Source: Caldimonas caldifontis
GTDB lineage: Bacteria; Pseudomonadota; Gammaproteobacteria; Burkholderiales; Burkholderiaceae_C
Direction of reading: 5' to 3'
DNA: 64,000 nucleotides
Assembly (NCBI RefSeq): GCF_002930615.1
Contig: NZ_PSNX01000004.1
Coordinates: forward strand, 1 to 64,000
The notes under the pieces were generated by a model that saw only the letters and a list, made by a program, of their open reading frames with translations, was not told the origin of the DNA and ran no database searches. Shown piece by piece: positions 26,419 through 35,693 of this stretch; the first letter of the stretch is position 1, and the number at the start of each line of letters is the position of its first letter. The position numbers and the translations under genes were made by a program.

Positions 26419-26682
26419 ATGAGTCTGCGACGCCTGTCCTGGTCTGCGTGGGGGAGTGTGCTGATGCTGGCGGCCGCGGCTGCGGCGGCCCAGCCGGGCG
26501 CGACCTTGTCAGACCATGTGAAGAAGGACATCGAACGGCATCGGGCCATGGCTGCGGCGCATGAGGCGGCGGCCCGCTGCCTGGAGTCCGGCAAGAGCGA
26601 GGAGGTGTGCGTGAAGGAGCTGCAGGCGGCCTGCAAGGGACTGGCGATCGGCAAGCACTGTGGCATGCGCCACGTGCATTGA
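26419..26682 (+). CDS. Small secreted Cys/His protein of unknown function
   Basis: An 87-residue protein with a signal peptide (hydrophobic run WGSVLMLAAAAAAAQ, likely cut near residue 23). The mature part is a short amphipathic helix (HVKKDIERHRAMAAAHEAAA) followed by four cysteines (RCLES, VCVKE, AACKG, KHCGM) and a C-terminal HCGMRHVH. Two disulfides or a metal site are possible. AAGGGAG precedes the ATG at 26419. It lies between the ABC permease and the DUF3299 gene. I do not recognise the family. Confidence 0.75.
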   Translation: MSLRRLSWSAWGSVLMLAAAAAAAQPGATLSDHVKKDIERHRAMAAAHEAAARCLESGKSEEVCVKELQAACKGLAIGKHCGMRHVH

Positions 26683-26689
26683 GCCTGCG

Positions 26690-27211
26690 ATGACCAGCCG
26701 TCGATCCCTCCTGGCCACCGCCCTGGCGCTTGGGGTGGGCCGGTCGTGGGCGCAGCTCAGCGCGCCCCTGGGCGGTGGCGCCTCAGGGGCCCCGCTGGGC
26801 AGCGGTCCGGGTTTTCACAGCCCGGACAGCCCCATCCCTCCCTTGCAGGAGCGCGAGGACGTCGTGTCGTGGAAGCTGCTCAGCTCGGTCACCACCAAGC
26901 CCGAGCGCACCCGCATCCGTCCCATCTTTCCCGCGGCGGTGCGCGCGCTGGACCGTCAGATCGTGAAGGTGCAGGGTTTCATGATGCCGCTGGATGCCGC
27001 AGAGCGGCAGCATCATTTCATCCTGTCGTCGGTGCCCACCACCTGCTCTTTCTGCATTCCTGCTGGGCCCGAAGGCCTGGTGGAGGTGAGGGCCGCCACG
27101 CCAGTGCGCTATGGCATTGAACCCGTGGTCGTCGAAGGCCGCCTTGCGGTGCTTGACAACGATCCCTACGGCCTGTTCTACCGCCTGACGGAGGCGCGGC
27201 CCGCCCGCTGA
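26690..27211 (+). CDS. DUF3299 domain protein (secreted)
   Basis: A 173-residue protein. The N-terminus has twin arginines (MTSRRSLLATALALGVG), a possible Tat or Sec signal. The mature domain has the DUF3299 pattern: VSWKLLSSV near the start, VKVQGFMMPLD, HHFILSSVPTTCSFC with a CxxC, and VEGRLAVLDNDPYGLFYRL at the end. Family members are periplasmic proteins or lipoproteins found beside ABC systems of Zur-regulated loci (PA4066 in P. aeruginosa, zrg genes in Vibrio). It ends the msrA-ABC group. A metal-related role is inferred. Confidence 0.8.
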   Translation: MTSRRSLLATALALGVGRSWAQLSAPLGGGASGAPLGSGPGFHSPDSPIPPLQEREDVVSWKLLSSVTTKPERTRIRPIFPAAVRALDRQIVKVQGFMMPLDAAERQHHFILSSVPTTCSFCIPAGPEGLVEVRAATPVRYGIEPVVVEGRLAVLDNDPYGLFYRLTEARPAR

Positions 27212-27296
27212 ACCACGCGGATGTGGGGCGGGCGTAGCTGTTCGCAGCGGCGCGTGTCTGGCTACACTGGGGGCGCCCGGTTGCGGGCACCCGCCC

Positions 27297-29984
27297 ATGA
27301 CCTCCGCCCGCCCACGCCCTGACCTCCCGAACCCGCTTTCCGTGGATCGGGCAGCGCGCGAGTTGCTGGATCTGGCCAGTGACGGACTCTTCCTGGCAGA
27401 CGCTTCCGGTCACATCGTGTACGGGAATGCGGCGTGGCACCGCTGGTGCGGCCTCGCCGGGGCGGCATGCACGACGCTCGAAGACCTGGCCCGGCGTCTG
27501 CCTCAGACGGACCGCGTCCTGCTCGATGCGGCGCGGCAGCGTGGCAATGCCATCGGCCCCCTGGTCCTGAGCGAAGGGCGTGCGGGGACCGAAGGGAGCC
27601 TGCTTCACCTCCAGCCTTGGCACCCTGCTCAAGAGGGCGCGTCGGGATGGCTGGGTCGGGTTGTCAGGGCCGTGCCGGCGCCGGCGGAGTCCGGCCTGGC
27701 GCAGCGCCTGGCCATGACCCAGGATTTCGGCCGACTGGCCGTGTGGGAGCGAAGTCTCGATGGGCGCAGCGTCCATTGGGACGAACACATGTTCCGCTTC
27801 TATGGCCTGCCGCCGCAGGCCGAGGCACCGGACATCGATACCATCCGCCAGCTCGTCCACCCTGAGGATCGTGACAAGGTGCTGCAGGCGTGGCAATCCA
27901 GCATCACGTCGCCGGGGGCTTATCACCTGCACTATCGCCTCATGCCACGCACCGGGGGGGTGCGCATGGTGCATTCGCTGTGGCGGGTGCTGGCGGATGA
28001 AGCCGGTCGCCCCGACCGGGTCATCGGCGTGCTGGTGGATGACACCGAGGGCTTCGAGCTGGGGCTGCAGATGCGCAAGCTCACGGCTCAGTTTGAGATG
28101 GCCGTGGAACTCGGCGAGCTCATCATCTGGGTGCACGACCTCGCCACCAACACCATGCGCTTCAACCAGCGGGCCGCCGCCGTGCTGGGACTCGACGGTG
28201 CAGCGGCCCATCCGATCGATACGGTGCGCGAGCGTGTCCACCCGGAGGATCGAGGGGCGCTGGGTGACGCGGTGAAGCGGGCACTGGACGGTGACGAAGC
28301 CATTGACGTGGTGGCCCGCTACAGGAATCCGCAAGGGGAGTATCGCACCCTGTTGACGCGGCGTGCCGTGCAGCGCGACGAGGGCGGGCATGCCATCGCC
28401 GTCCTGGGGGTGGCGCTGGACATCACTGAGCGCCGGCGCATCGAGCTGGCCCTGGAGCAGGCGCGTGAGCGCGTGGCGCTGGCCACCCGGGAGGCGGGCA
28501 TCGGCACCTGGGAGCGCGATCTGATCGAAGGCAGCAGTCATTGGGACGAGCAGATGTACCGCCTGCGAGGGCTCAGCCCGGACGACCCGCGGCCGGTCGA
28601 AGAACTGCGCATGGTCTGCGTCCATCCCGAGGACCGCGCCCCAATGTGGGCGCGTTACGACGATGCACGAGATGGGGCCGTGGACCGTACGGCCTTCGAG
28701 TTCCGTGTGGTCTGGCCCGATGGCACCGAACGCTGGCTGGCCACACGTGGCAAGGTGCTGCGCGATGCGGCAGGACGGCCCGTGCGCATGCTGGGGGTCA
28801 ACTGGGACGTCACCGAACTCAAGCGCACCGAGCAGGCCTTGCGCGACAAGGCGGCCGCCGAGCAGGCCAACCGCGCCAAGTCGGAATTCCTGGCACGCAT
28901 GAGCCACGAACTTCGCACCCCACTCAACGCCGTGCTGGGCTTTGCCCAGGTCCTGCAGGCCGATACCCAGGATCTGCTCAGCGCCGGCCAACGCCAGCGC
29001 GTCGATCACATCGATGCGGCCGGTCGGCATCTGCTGGCGCTCATCAACGATGTGCTCGATCTGGCGCGCATCGAATCGGGCATGGTGGACCTCGTCCCCG
29101 AGACCCTTGCGTGGTCCGACGTGGTCGGCGATGTGCTGGGTCTGATGGCGCCGCTGGCGCGCACGCACAACGTGAGCCTGCGCCCGGGCGACCTGAGCTG
29201 CACGGTGGTGGCCGATCGGCAGCGCTTGCGACAGGTGCTGATGAACCTGGTGTCCAACGCCATCAAGTACAACCGCCCGGGAGGTCACGTGGAGATCGAG
29301 GCCCGGACACTCTCGGGATGGCGTGTGCTGGCTGTGCAGGACAGCGGGCGCGGCCTGAGTGCCGCACAGCTCGACGCGCTGTTCGAACCCTTCAATCGTC
29401 TGGGGGCGGACCGCGAGGGCATCGAAGGCACCGGCATCGGTCTGTCGATTGCGCGCCAGCTGGTGTCACACATGGGTGGGCGCATCGAGGTGCGCAGCAC
29501 GCCGGGTGTGGGCAGCGTCTTCGAGGTCTGGTTGCCGGAGGCCGGGGCGTCGGCCGAGGTGTCCCGCGTCGAGGCGATGGGCAACGCCCCGTTGGTACCT
29601 GGCGCCGAGCAGCGTGTCGGCAGCCTCCTCTACATCGAGGATAACGAGGTCAATGTGCTGCTCGTGCGCGAACTCCTTGCACTGCGCCCTGGAGTGGCCC
29701 TCCACGTGGCCGCGGACGGCCAGACCGGGGTCACGCTGGCCCGGGAACTGCGGCCGGATCTGGTGCTCGTGGACATGCACCTGCCTGACTTCGACGGTCA
29801 CGAAGTGCTGCGCCGCCTGCGCAGCGATCCGCTGACCGCCGGCTTGCGGTGCGTCGCGCTGTCGGCCAATGCCATGCCGCAGGATGTGAGCCGTGCGCGC
29901 GAGGCGGGCTTCGATGACTACTGGACCAAACCCATCGACATCCGGCGGTTCCTGGCAGCGCTCGACCAGCTGCTGCCGGGCTGA
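27297..29984 (+). CDS. Hybrid sensor histidine kinase with three PAS-type domains and receiver
   Basis: An 895-residue soluble kinase. An N-terminal PAS-like region (about residues 20-65) is followed by PAS modules at about 140-265, 265-385 and 395-515; two carry near-duplicate motifs (SVHWDEHMFRFYGLPP and SSHWDEQMYRLRGLSP). The HisKA domain has His537 in SHELRTPLN, the ATPase domain has NLVSNAIKYN, DSGRGLS and GTGIGLSIARQLV, and a C-terminal receiver has phospho-acceptor Asp826 and the TKP lysine. No membrane segment or HPt domain is present, so phosphate must pass to an external HPt or response regulator. No regulator gene is adjacent. Confidence 0.9.
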   Translation: MTSARPRPDLPNPLSVDRAARELLDLASDGLFLADASGHIVYGNAAWHRWCGLAGAACTTLEDLARRLPQTDRVLLDAARQRGNAIGPLVLSEGRAGTEGSLLHLQPWHPAQEGASGWLGRVVRAVPAPAESGLAQRLAMTQDFGRLAVWERSLDGRSVHWDEHMFRFYGLPPQAEAPDIDTIRQLVHPEDRDKVLQAWQSSITSPGAYHLHYRLMPRTGGVRMVHSLWRVLADEAGRPDRVIGVLVDDTEGFELGLQMRKLTAQFEMAVELGELIIWVHDLATNTMRFNQRAAAVLGLDGAAAHPIDTVRERVHPEDRGALGDAVKRALDGDEAIDVVARYRNPQGEYRTLLTRRAVQRDEGGHAIAVLGVALDITERRRIELALEQARERVALATREAGIGTWERDLIEGSSHWDEQMYRLRGLSPDDPRPVEELRMVCVHPEDRAPMWARYDDARDGAVDRTAFEFRVVWPDGTERWLATRGKVLRDAAGRPVRMLGVNWDVTELKRTEQALRDKAAAEQANRAKSEFLARMSHELRTPLNAVLGFAQVLQADTQDLLSAGQRQRVDHIDAAGRHLLALINDVLDLARIESGMVDLVPETLAWSDVVGDVLGLMAPLARTHNVSLRPGDLSCTVVADRQRLRQVLMNLVSNAIKYNRPGGHVEIEARTLSGWRVLAVQDSGRGLSAAQLDALFEPFNRLGADREGIEGTGIGLSIARQLVSHMGGRIEVRSTPGVGSVFEVWLPEAGASAEVSRVEAMGNAPLVPGAEQRVGSLLYIEDNEVNVLLVRELLALRPGVALHVAADGQTGVTLARELRPDLVLVDMHLPDFDGHEVLRRLRSDPLTAGLRCVALSANAMPQDVSRAREAGFDDYWTKPIDIRRFLAALDQLLPG

Positions 29985-29994
29985 AACCGCAGGA

Positions 29995-30636
29995 TCAGGG
30001 GGCGAGCCGCTCCTTGATCCAGTGGCCGTCGGCGTCCTGCCGGTATTGCAGCCGATCATGCAATCGCGATTTGCGCCCTTGCCAGAACTCCCAGCGTTGG
30101 GGCGCGAGCCGAAAGCCCCCCCAGTGCGGTGGGCGCGGCGGGTGCAGCGCGAACTTTGCGGCGTAGCGAGCAGCATTGGCCACCAGCACGCTGCGCGATG
30201 CGATCACCTGACTCTGCGGCGACGCCCAGGCCCCGATGCGTGAGTCCAGCGGGCGCGACTGGAAGTACGCATCCGACTCGGCTTCGCTGACCTTGTCCAC
30301 CGGCCCCTCGATGCGCACCACACGCTCGAGCTCGACCCAGTGGAACTGCAGCGCGGCGTAGGGGTGGACGGCGAGTTCGCGGCCCTTGCGGCTCTCGTAG
30401 TTCGTGTACCAGACGATGCCTCGCTCGTCGCAGCCTTTGATGAGGACAACGCGGGTGGAGGGCCGGCCGTCGGCTCCCACGGTGGCCAGCGTCATGGCAT
30501 TGGGCTCGGGCAGTTCGGCGGCCAGGGCATCCTCCAGCCAGCGCTGGAACTGTCTGAGAGGGTCGTCGTCGGCGTGGTGTTCATCCAGCTCGGCGCGTTC
30601 GTAGGATTTGCGAAGATCGGCGAGTTGCTTGTCCAT
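29995..30636 (-). CDS. pdxH: Pyridoxine/pyridoxamine 5'-phosphate oxidase
   Basis: PdxH (213 residues) oxidises PNP and PMP to pyridoxal phosphate with FMN. Motifs: [57 protein letters not shown] and the C-terminal [17 protein letters not shown]. The ATG at 30636 gives the family start [17 protein letters not shown]; the longer open frame has no family similarity. It is convergent with the hybrid kinase gene, 10 bases apart. Confidence 0.95.
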   Translation of the reverse strand: MDKQLADLRKSYERAELDEHHADDDPLRQFQRWLEDALAAELPEPNAMTLATVGADGRPSTRVVLIKGCDERGIVWYTNYESRKGRELAVHPYAALQFHWVELERVVRIEGPVDKVSEAESDAYFQSRPLDSRIGAWASPQSQVIASRSVLVANAARYAAKFALHPPRPPHWGGFRLAPQRWEFWQGRKSRLHDRLQYRQDADGHWIKERLAP

Positions 30637-30818
30637 GTGAGGCAGTATAGGCAGGGCCTGGAATCCCGGTTCGCCATCGGCACGGACCCCAAGCGGGTCG
30701 GTCCCTAGGTCCTCACCCCATTCGGACAGACCCCAGTGGCGTCCGGCTTCGCCCTGCGATTCCATAGAGGGCAGCGCAGGCCCCGATCCCGCGCCCATTC
30801 AAAGACGGAGGAAATTTC

Positions 30819-31466
30819 ATGGCGGCAGCGCCCGTGGTCATCGTCCTGGCGGCGGGGGCCGGCTCGCGCTTCGAGGGCCACGGTCACAAGCTGACACAAG
30901 CCCTGGGCGATACCACCGTGCTGGGCGCGACGCTGCGGCAGGTCATTGCCAGCCGCTTGCGGCTGGTGGTGGTGACGACCAGCGCGCTGCGCGACATGGT
31001 CAAGACCTGGGTGGCCACGCAGGACGTGATCGTGGTGCCGGCAGCCGGCCCGGACCATGGCGAGCGGCTGGGCATGGGCTACTCCATCGCCGCAGGCGTG
31101 CGCGCGCGCGGCGATGCGTCGGGATGGCTGGTCCTGCCAGGCGACATGCCCCTGGTGAAGCCAGCCACCCTGCGTGCCGTGGCGTCGGCCCTGACGCATC
31201 ACGCCGTGGCCTTTGCGCAGTACCAGGGGCAGCGCGGTCATCCGGTCGCCTTCTCTGCGGAGCTGTATTCCGAACTGGCCGTGCTGAGCGGTGACGAGGG
31301 CGCACGCCGGATCCTGGCGCGCTACCCTGCCGCGGCCGTCGAGGTGGACGATCCTGGAGTGCTGCTGGACATCGACACCCGGGGCGATCTGGCTGCAGCC
31401 CAGGCGCAGTTGCCGCCGTCTGCCGGTACACAGGCTGTCCAGCGCGAGCAGCGCTTGTCGTCCTGA
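30819..31466 (+). CDS. MobA-like nucleotidyltransferase (MocA/MobA family)
   Basis: A 215-residue NTP-transferase. The nucleotide-binding motif is LAAGAGSRFEG near the N-terminus with the following lysine (HKLTQALG), and LPGDMPLVKPATLRAV is the metal-binding GDMP motif. The C-terminal DIDTRGDLAAA is typical of MocA/YgfJ proteins that activate molybdopterin (CTP or GTP transfer) for xanthine dehydrogenase-type enzymes. GGAGG precedes the ATG. No molybdoenzyme gene is nearby, so the substrate is open. It is divergent from pdxH. Confidence 0.8.
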   Translation: MAAAPVVIVLAAGAGSRFEGHGHKLTQALGDTTVLGATLRQVIASRLRLVVVTTSALRDMVKTWVATQDVIVVPAAGPDHGERLGMGYSIAAGVRARGDASGWLVLPGDMPLVKPATLRAVASALTHHAVAFAQYQGQRGHPVAFSAELYSELAVLSGDEGARRILARYPAAAVEVDDPGVLLDIDTRGDLAAAQAQLPPSAGTQAVQREQRLSS

Positions 31467-31470
31467 TCTG

Positions 31471-32103
31471 CTAGGGGCCGAGCAGGCCGTTGCGGCGTGC
31501 CAGCCCCAGCAGCTGGCTGAGCGCGCGGTCGCGGATGCCGTGTTCGCGCAGGCAGGCTTCCGTGCGCACCACATAGTCCAGCGTGGTGCCATAGCGGCCC
31601 CTGGCATGGCGGAAGATGTGCAGCAGGCGGGCCTCATCCAGCGCCCCGGTGTGGTTGGGGCTGTTGCGGCTGAGGGTGAAGGCCAGCGCGCGCACCGTGC
31701 CCAGGGCCGTTCGGCAGGGCAGCCAGCGCGGGTCGTAGACGCCGGTGGGCATCTCACGTTGCCACAACTTGTCCAGCTCGCGCCGGGCGATGGCACGCGG
31801 CACCCGGAAGACCATGCCCTGACAGGCCCCACCAGGCATGAGCGCGAACACGAGGCCAGGCTCCAGCGGCGTGCCTCGGTTGATGCGCGACCACATGCTC
31901 AGGCGGCGGTGGTAGCCGTGCACCCGGGCCGGGTGCCGCTGGTCGTGCTCGATCTCGGGGTTCCAGATCAGGGAGGCGTAGCCGAAGACCCAGAGATCAC
32001 CGCCGGGCGGCCACTGCGCCAGGGTCTGCTCCAGCATCACCTGGGGGTCGCGCAGCACGGGCACGTGGCCCAGATCGGGTGGGGGTGGGGCGGAGGGATT
32101 CAC
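31471..32103 (-). CDS. ChaC-type gamma-glutamylcyclotransferase
   Basis: About 210 residues. The glutathione-specific gamma-glutamylcyclotransferase ChaC1/ChaC family is shown by LWVFGYASLIWNPE (the YGSL-like loop) and REMPTGVYDPRWL with the catalytic glutamate. It degrades glutathione to 5-oxoproline and Cys-Gly. The start is uncertain: GTG at 32103 gives a typical N-terminus (VRDPxVMLEQTL follows) but no Shine-Dalgarno is visible; GTG 32064 and ATG 32037 are alternatives. It is convergent with the nucleotidyltransferase gene and divergent from the OmpA-like gene. Confidence 0.85.
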   Translation of the reverse strand: MNPSAPPPPDLGHVPVLRDPQVMLEQTLAQWPPGGDLWVFGYASLIWNPEIEHDQRHPARVHGYHRRLSMWSRINRGTPLEPGLVFALMPGGACQGMVFRVPRAIARRELDKLWQREMPTGVYDPRWLPCRTALGTVRALAFTLSRNSPNHTGALDEARLLHIFRHARGRYGTTLDYVVRTEACLREHGIRDRALSQLLGLARRNGLLGP

Positions 32104-32181
32104 GGAAGGTGCGTCGGCCCTGCCTACAATGCAGCGCTTGGCGTGATGTTGTACCGCAAGTTCAACTTCCAGGGAGTTTCC

Positions 32182-32673
32182 ATGTCGGATCAGGACAACG
32201 ACGACACCCGCCGTGTCGGCCTGTGGGTGGTGTTCACGGTGGTGGGCCTGGTGGTGGCCGGTGTGATCGGCTTTGCCACTGTGCGCACCCTGTCGGGCCC
32301 GGCCGCGCCAGCCGCGCAGCATGAGGACGTGGGCGAAGCGGCAGAAGAGGTGGCCCTGATCGGCGAGCCGGCCCTGCGCCTTTATTTCGAGCTGGGCCAG
32401 GCCAGCCTGTCGCCCGAGGCGGTGTCCGCGCTTAGCGCGGTGGCCGAGCGTGCGCGCAGCAGCGGCGACACGGTCTACATCTCAGGATTCCATGATGCCA
32501 GTGGCAGCGCCGCGGTCAATGCTGAGCTGGCCAAGCAGCGAGCCCTGGCCGTGCGCCATGCGCTGGAAGCCGACGGTGTGCCGCCCGCCCAGCTGGTGCT
32601 GCGCAGGCCCGCCCTGACCCTGGGCGATGGCGATCCGCGCGAGGCACGTCGCGTCGAACTGCACCTGCAATGA
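32182..32673 (+). CDS. OmpA-like C-terminal domain protein with N-terminal membrane anchor
   Basis: A 163-residue inner-membrane protein. One membrane segment (about residues 13-36) is followed by a linker and an OmpA/MotB-like domain: LRLYFELGQASLSPEAVSAL, VYISGFHDASG, NAELAKQRALAVRHALEADGV and EARRVEL. This fold binds peptidoglycan diaminopimelate, though the usual arginine region is short here. AGGGAG precedes the ATG. TACAAT at 32125-32130 may be its -10 box. It is a single gene between chaC and edd. Confidence 0.8.
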   Translation: MSDQDNDDTRRVGLWVVFTVVGLVVAGVIGFATVRTLSGPAAPAAQHEDVGEAAEEVALIGEPALRLYFELGQASLSPEAVSALSAVAERARSSGDTVYISGFHDASGSAAVNAELAKQRALAVRHALEADGVPPAQLVLRRPALTLGDGDPREARRVELHLQ

Positions 32674-32702
32674 ATCCACCCTGGGGGCGGGGTGGGTGCG
32701 TC

Positions 32703-32731
32703 TTGATTTGACGCTGTAACCAAGTTACTTA
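32703..32731 (+). promoter_or_regulatory. Candidate edd-eda promoter overlapped by a palindromic operator
   Basis: TTGATT (32703-32708) and TACTTA (32726-32731) are 17 bases apart. The spacer and -10 box are overlapped by GTAAC-CAA-GTTAC (32716-32728), a perfect 13-base palindrome; a further GTTAC half-site lies at 32747-32751. A repressor bound here would block the promoter, about 55-65 bases before the edd start. The palindrome only loosely resembles HexR sites. Confidence 0.4.
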
Positions 32732-32781
32732 AGAATCGGGGTATAGGTTACAACCGCGCGCCTCGGGCGCGCCGCTCCCCG

Positions 32782-34596
32782 ATGAAATCCGTCCTCCAGG
32801 AAGTCACCCAGCGCATTGCCGAGCGCAGCACCGCCACGCGGCGAGCCTATCTCGACGGCGTGGACTGGGCCGCGCAGCGCCCCCGTGGCGCTGACCGCAT
32901 GGGGTGTGCCAATGTGGCACATGCCTTCGCTGCACTGCCGGCCTCCGACAAGTTCCGCGTCGTGGCCGAAAAGGCGCCCCATCTGGGGGTGGTCACGGCC
33001 TACAACGACATGCTCTCGGCTCACCAGCCCTACGAGGGCTTTCCGGCCGTGATCCGCGACGAGGCGCGTCGTCTGGGGGCCACGGTGCAGGTGGCCGGCG
33101 GCGTGCCCGCCATGTGCGACGGCGTGACGCAGGGCCAGCCGGGCATGGAGCTGAGCCTGTTTTCGCGCGACACCATCGCGATGGGCACGGCCGTGGCGCT
33201 GTCGCATGACGTCTTCGACGCGGCCCTGCTGCTGGGCGTGTGCGACAAGATCGTGCCGGGCCTGCTGATCGGCGCCCTGCATTTCGGGCACCTGCCTTGC
33301 GTGTTCGTGCCCGCCGGGCCGATGAGCTCAGGTCTGTCCAACAGCGACAAGGCCAAGGTGCGCGAGCAGTATGCCCAGGGGCTGGTCGGGCGCGCCGAGT
33401 TGCTGGCGGCCGAATCGGCTGCCTACCATGGGGCCGGCACCTGCACCTTCTACGGCACCGCCAACAGCAACCAGATGCTGCTGGAGGCCATGGGCCTGCA
33501 CGTGCCGGGCGCGGCCTTCATCCACCCGCATGCCGAGTTGCGCGAGGAACTCACCCGTGAGGCGGTGCGCACGGCGCTGCGCTGCCTGCGCACACCGGAG
33601 CGCACGGCGATCGGCCGGCTGGTGGATGAGCGGGTCATCGTGAACGCGATGGTGGCCCTGCTGGCCACCGGCGGCTCGACCAACCATCTCATCCACTGGG
33701 TGGCCGTGGCACGCGCCGCGGGGATCCTCATCGACTGGAACGATTTCTCGGATCTGTCGGCCGAGGTGCCCCTGCTGGCGAGGGTGTACCCCAACGGCAG
33801 CGCCGATGTGAACCACTTCCAGGCTGCGGGCGGGCCCGGCTTCGTGATCCGCGAGCTCATCGATGCCGGCCTCATGCATGCCGATGTGGCCACCGTGGCC
33901 CAGAGCGGTCTGACGGCCTATACGCGTGTGCCCGTGCGCACCGAGGCCGGTCTGGGCTGGCAGGACCTGAACACCGTCAGTGGCGACGACAGCGTGCTGC
34001 GGCCAGCCACTCGACCCTTCAGCCCGACGGGTGGCCTCAAGCTGCTGTGCGGCAACCTGGGTCGCTCGGTCATCAAGACCTCGGCCGTTCCCGAAGACCG
34101 GCACATCGTCGAGGCCCCGGCGCGCGTCTTCGACAGCCAGGAGGCCCTGCTGCAGGCCTTCCAGGCGGGTGAACTCCAGGGCGACGTCGTGGCCGTGGTG
34201 CGCTTCCAGGGCCCGCGGGCCAATGGCATGCCCGAGCTGCACAAGCTCACGCCGCCGCTGGCCGTGCTGCAGGGCAAGGGCTACAAGGTGGCGCTGGTCA
34301 CCGACGGGCGCATGAGCGGGGCCTCGGGCAAGGTGCCCGCAGCCATCCACGTCAGCCCCGAGGCGGTGGCCGGCGGCCCGCTGGGCAAGGTGCGTGATGG
34401 CGATCTCATCCGCCTGGACGCAGTGGCCGGCACGCTGGAGGCGCTGGTGGACGAAGCCACCTGGGCCGCGCGCGAGGTGGCGCCCCAGCCGGCCGAACTG
34501 GCCCAGGCCCACGGCCGCGGCCTGGGCCGCGAACTCTTTGCCGGCATGCGCCGCAACGTCCTGACCGCCGAAGAAGGCGCGTGCACCTGGCTGTGA
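32782..34596 (+). CDS. edd: Phosphogluconate dehydratase
   Basis: Edd (604 residues) dehydrates 6-phosphogluconate to KDPG, the first dedicated Entner-Doudoroff step. It belongs to the IlvD/Edd [4Fe-4S] family; the iron-sulfur ligands and substrate residues lie in segments such as [53 protein letters not shown] and [16 protein letters not shown], and the C-terminal [17 protein letters not shown] is typical. The length equals the E. coli enzyme (603). The following eda gene starts 15 bases after its stop. Confidence 0.96.
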   Translation: MKSVLQEVTQRIAERSTATRRAYLDGVDWAAQRPRGADRMGCANVAHAFAALPASDKFRVVAEKAPHLGVVTAYNDMLSAHQPYEGFPAVIRDEARRLGATVQVAGGVPAMCDGVTQGQPGMELSLFSRDTIAMGTAVALSHDVFDAALLLGVCDKIVPGLLIGALHFGHLPCVFVPAGPMSSGLSNSDKAKVREQYAQGLVGRAELLAAESAAYHGAGTCTFYGTANSNQMLLEAMGLHVPGAAFIHPHAELREELTREAVRTALRCLRTPERTAIGRLVDERVIVNAMVALLATGGSTNHLIHWVAVARAAGILIDWNDFSDLSAEVPLLARVYPNGSADVNHFQAAGGPGFVIRELIDAGLMHADVATVAQSGLTAYTRVPVRTEAGLGWQDLNTVSGDDSVLRPATRPFSPTGGLKLLCGNLGRSVIKTSAVPEDRHIVEAPARVFDSQEALLQAFQAGELQGDVVAVVRFQGPRANGMPELHKLTPPLAVLQGKGYKVALVTDGRMSGASGKVPAAIHVSPEAVAGGPLGKVRDGDLIRLDAVAGTLEALVDEATWAAREVAPQPAELAQAHGRGLGRELFAGMRRNVLTAEEGACTWL

Positions 34597-34610
34597 CCCA
34601 AGGACTGCCC

Positions 34611-35237
34611 ATGATGAACCCCCTGGAACTGGCCGACCACGGCCCCGTGATTCCCGTGATCGTGCTCGACCGCGTCGAGGATGCCGTGCCGCTGGCGCGC
34701 GCCCTCGTGGACGGCGGCGTGAAGGTGCTGGAGGTGACGCTGCGCACGCCGGTGGCCCTGCGGTGCGTGGAAGCCATCGCACGCAATGTGCCCGACGCCA
34801 TCGTGGGCGTGGGCACGGTGCGCAAGCATGCCGACGTGCAGGCGTCACTGGACGCCGGGGCCCGCTTTGCCGTGAGCCCGGGCTACACGCCCGAGATCGG
34901 CCGCGCCTGCCGCGAGGCCGGCCTGCCGCTGCTGCCCGGCGTGGCCACCAGCAGCGAGGTGATGGCCGCCAATGCCGATAGCCTGCACTTCCTGAAGTTC
35001 TTCCCGGCCACGGCCGCTGGCGGCCTGCCGCTGCTGAAGGCCTGGGCCAGCCCTTTCCACGATGTGGTGTTCTGCCCCACCGGCGGCATCACGGTGGAGA
35101 CGGCGCCGCAGTTCCTGGCGCTGCCCAACGTGAAGGTGTGTGGTGGCTCGTGGCTGACCCCCGCCGATGCCATCCGCGCGGGCGACTGGGCGCGCATCAC
35201 GCGGCTGGCACGCGAGGCCAGCGCCTTGCGGGCCTGA
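34611..35237 (+). CDS. eda: KDPG/KHG aldolase
   Basis: Eda (208 residues) splits KDPG to pyruvate and glyceraldehyde 3-phosphate, completing the Entner-Doudoroff route started by the upstream edd. Catalytic landmarks are EVTLRTP with the general-base glutamate and arginine, VGVGTV, and the Schiff-base lysine in [23 protein letters not shown] and the C-terminal GGSWLTP are also typical. ATG at 34611 has AAGGA upstream; an ATG one codon later and a GTG at 34581 are alternatives. Confidence 0.95.
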   Translation: MMNPLELADHGPVIPVIVLDRVEDAVPLARALVDGGVKVLEVTLRTPVALRCVEAIARNVPDAIVGVGTVRKHADVQASLDAGARFAVSPGYTPEIGRACREAGLPLLPGVATSSEVMAANADSLHFLKFFPATAAGGLPLLKAWASPFHDVVFCPTGGITVETAPQFLALPNVKVCGGSWLTPADAIRAGDWARITRLAREASALRA

Positions 35238-35630
35238 TCAGGCCGCAGGCTTGCGTTCGATCAGCTCGATCTTGTAGCCGTCGGGGTCGGTCACGAAGGC
35301 GATCACGGTGCTGCCGCCCTTGACCGGGCCGGCCTCGCGCGTGACGTTGCCGCCGTTGGCGCGGATCGTTTCGCAGGCGGCGTAGGCATCGGGCACTTCG
35401 ATGGCGATGTGGCCGTAGGCGCTGCCCAGGTCGTACTTTTCGACGCCGTAGTTGTACGTGAGCTCGATCTCGGCGTGCTCAGGGTTCTTGCCGTAGCCCA
35501 GGAAGGCGAGCGAGTACTTGTATTCGGGGTTGTCTGAGGTGCGCAGCAACTGCATGCCCATCACCTTGGTGTAGAAGTCGATGGAGCGCTGCAGGTTGCC
35601 CACGCGCAGCATGGTGTGGAGGATTCTCAT
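35238..35630 (-). CDS. gloA: Lactoylglutathione lyase (glyoxalase I)
   Basis: GloA (130 residues) converts the methylglyoxal-glutathione hemithioacetal to lactoylglutathione. The family signature [30 protein letters not shown] carries the first metal histidine; the others are in [22 protein letters not shown] (Glu and His) and the final [11 protein letters not shown] glutamate. Four ligands (H, E, H, E) and the short length indicate the nickel-type bacterial enzyme. It is convergent with eda: its stop lies at the first base after the eda stop. Confidence 0.96.
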   Translation of the reverse strand: MRILHTMLRVGNLQRSIDFYTKVMGMQLLRTSDNPEYKYSLAFLGYGKNPEHAEIELTYNYGVEKYDLGSAYGHIAIEVPDAYAACETIRANGGNVTREAGPVKGGSTVIAFVTDPDGYKIELIERKPAA

Positions 35631-35693
35631 GGTGGGGTTGCATCCAAAAGGGGTGCTCCGAGTGTGCCACCTCCGCCAAGGCCCCGTGGTCTC

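Noticed and set aside
27018-29288. 756-residue minus-strand frame antisense to the first hybrid kinase
   Set aside because: Shadow of the kinase gene, rich in H, R, Q and without family patterns; the plus-strand frame has intact kinase motifs.
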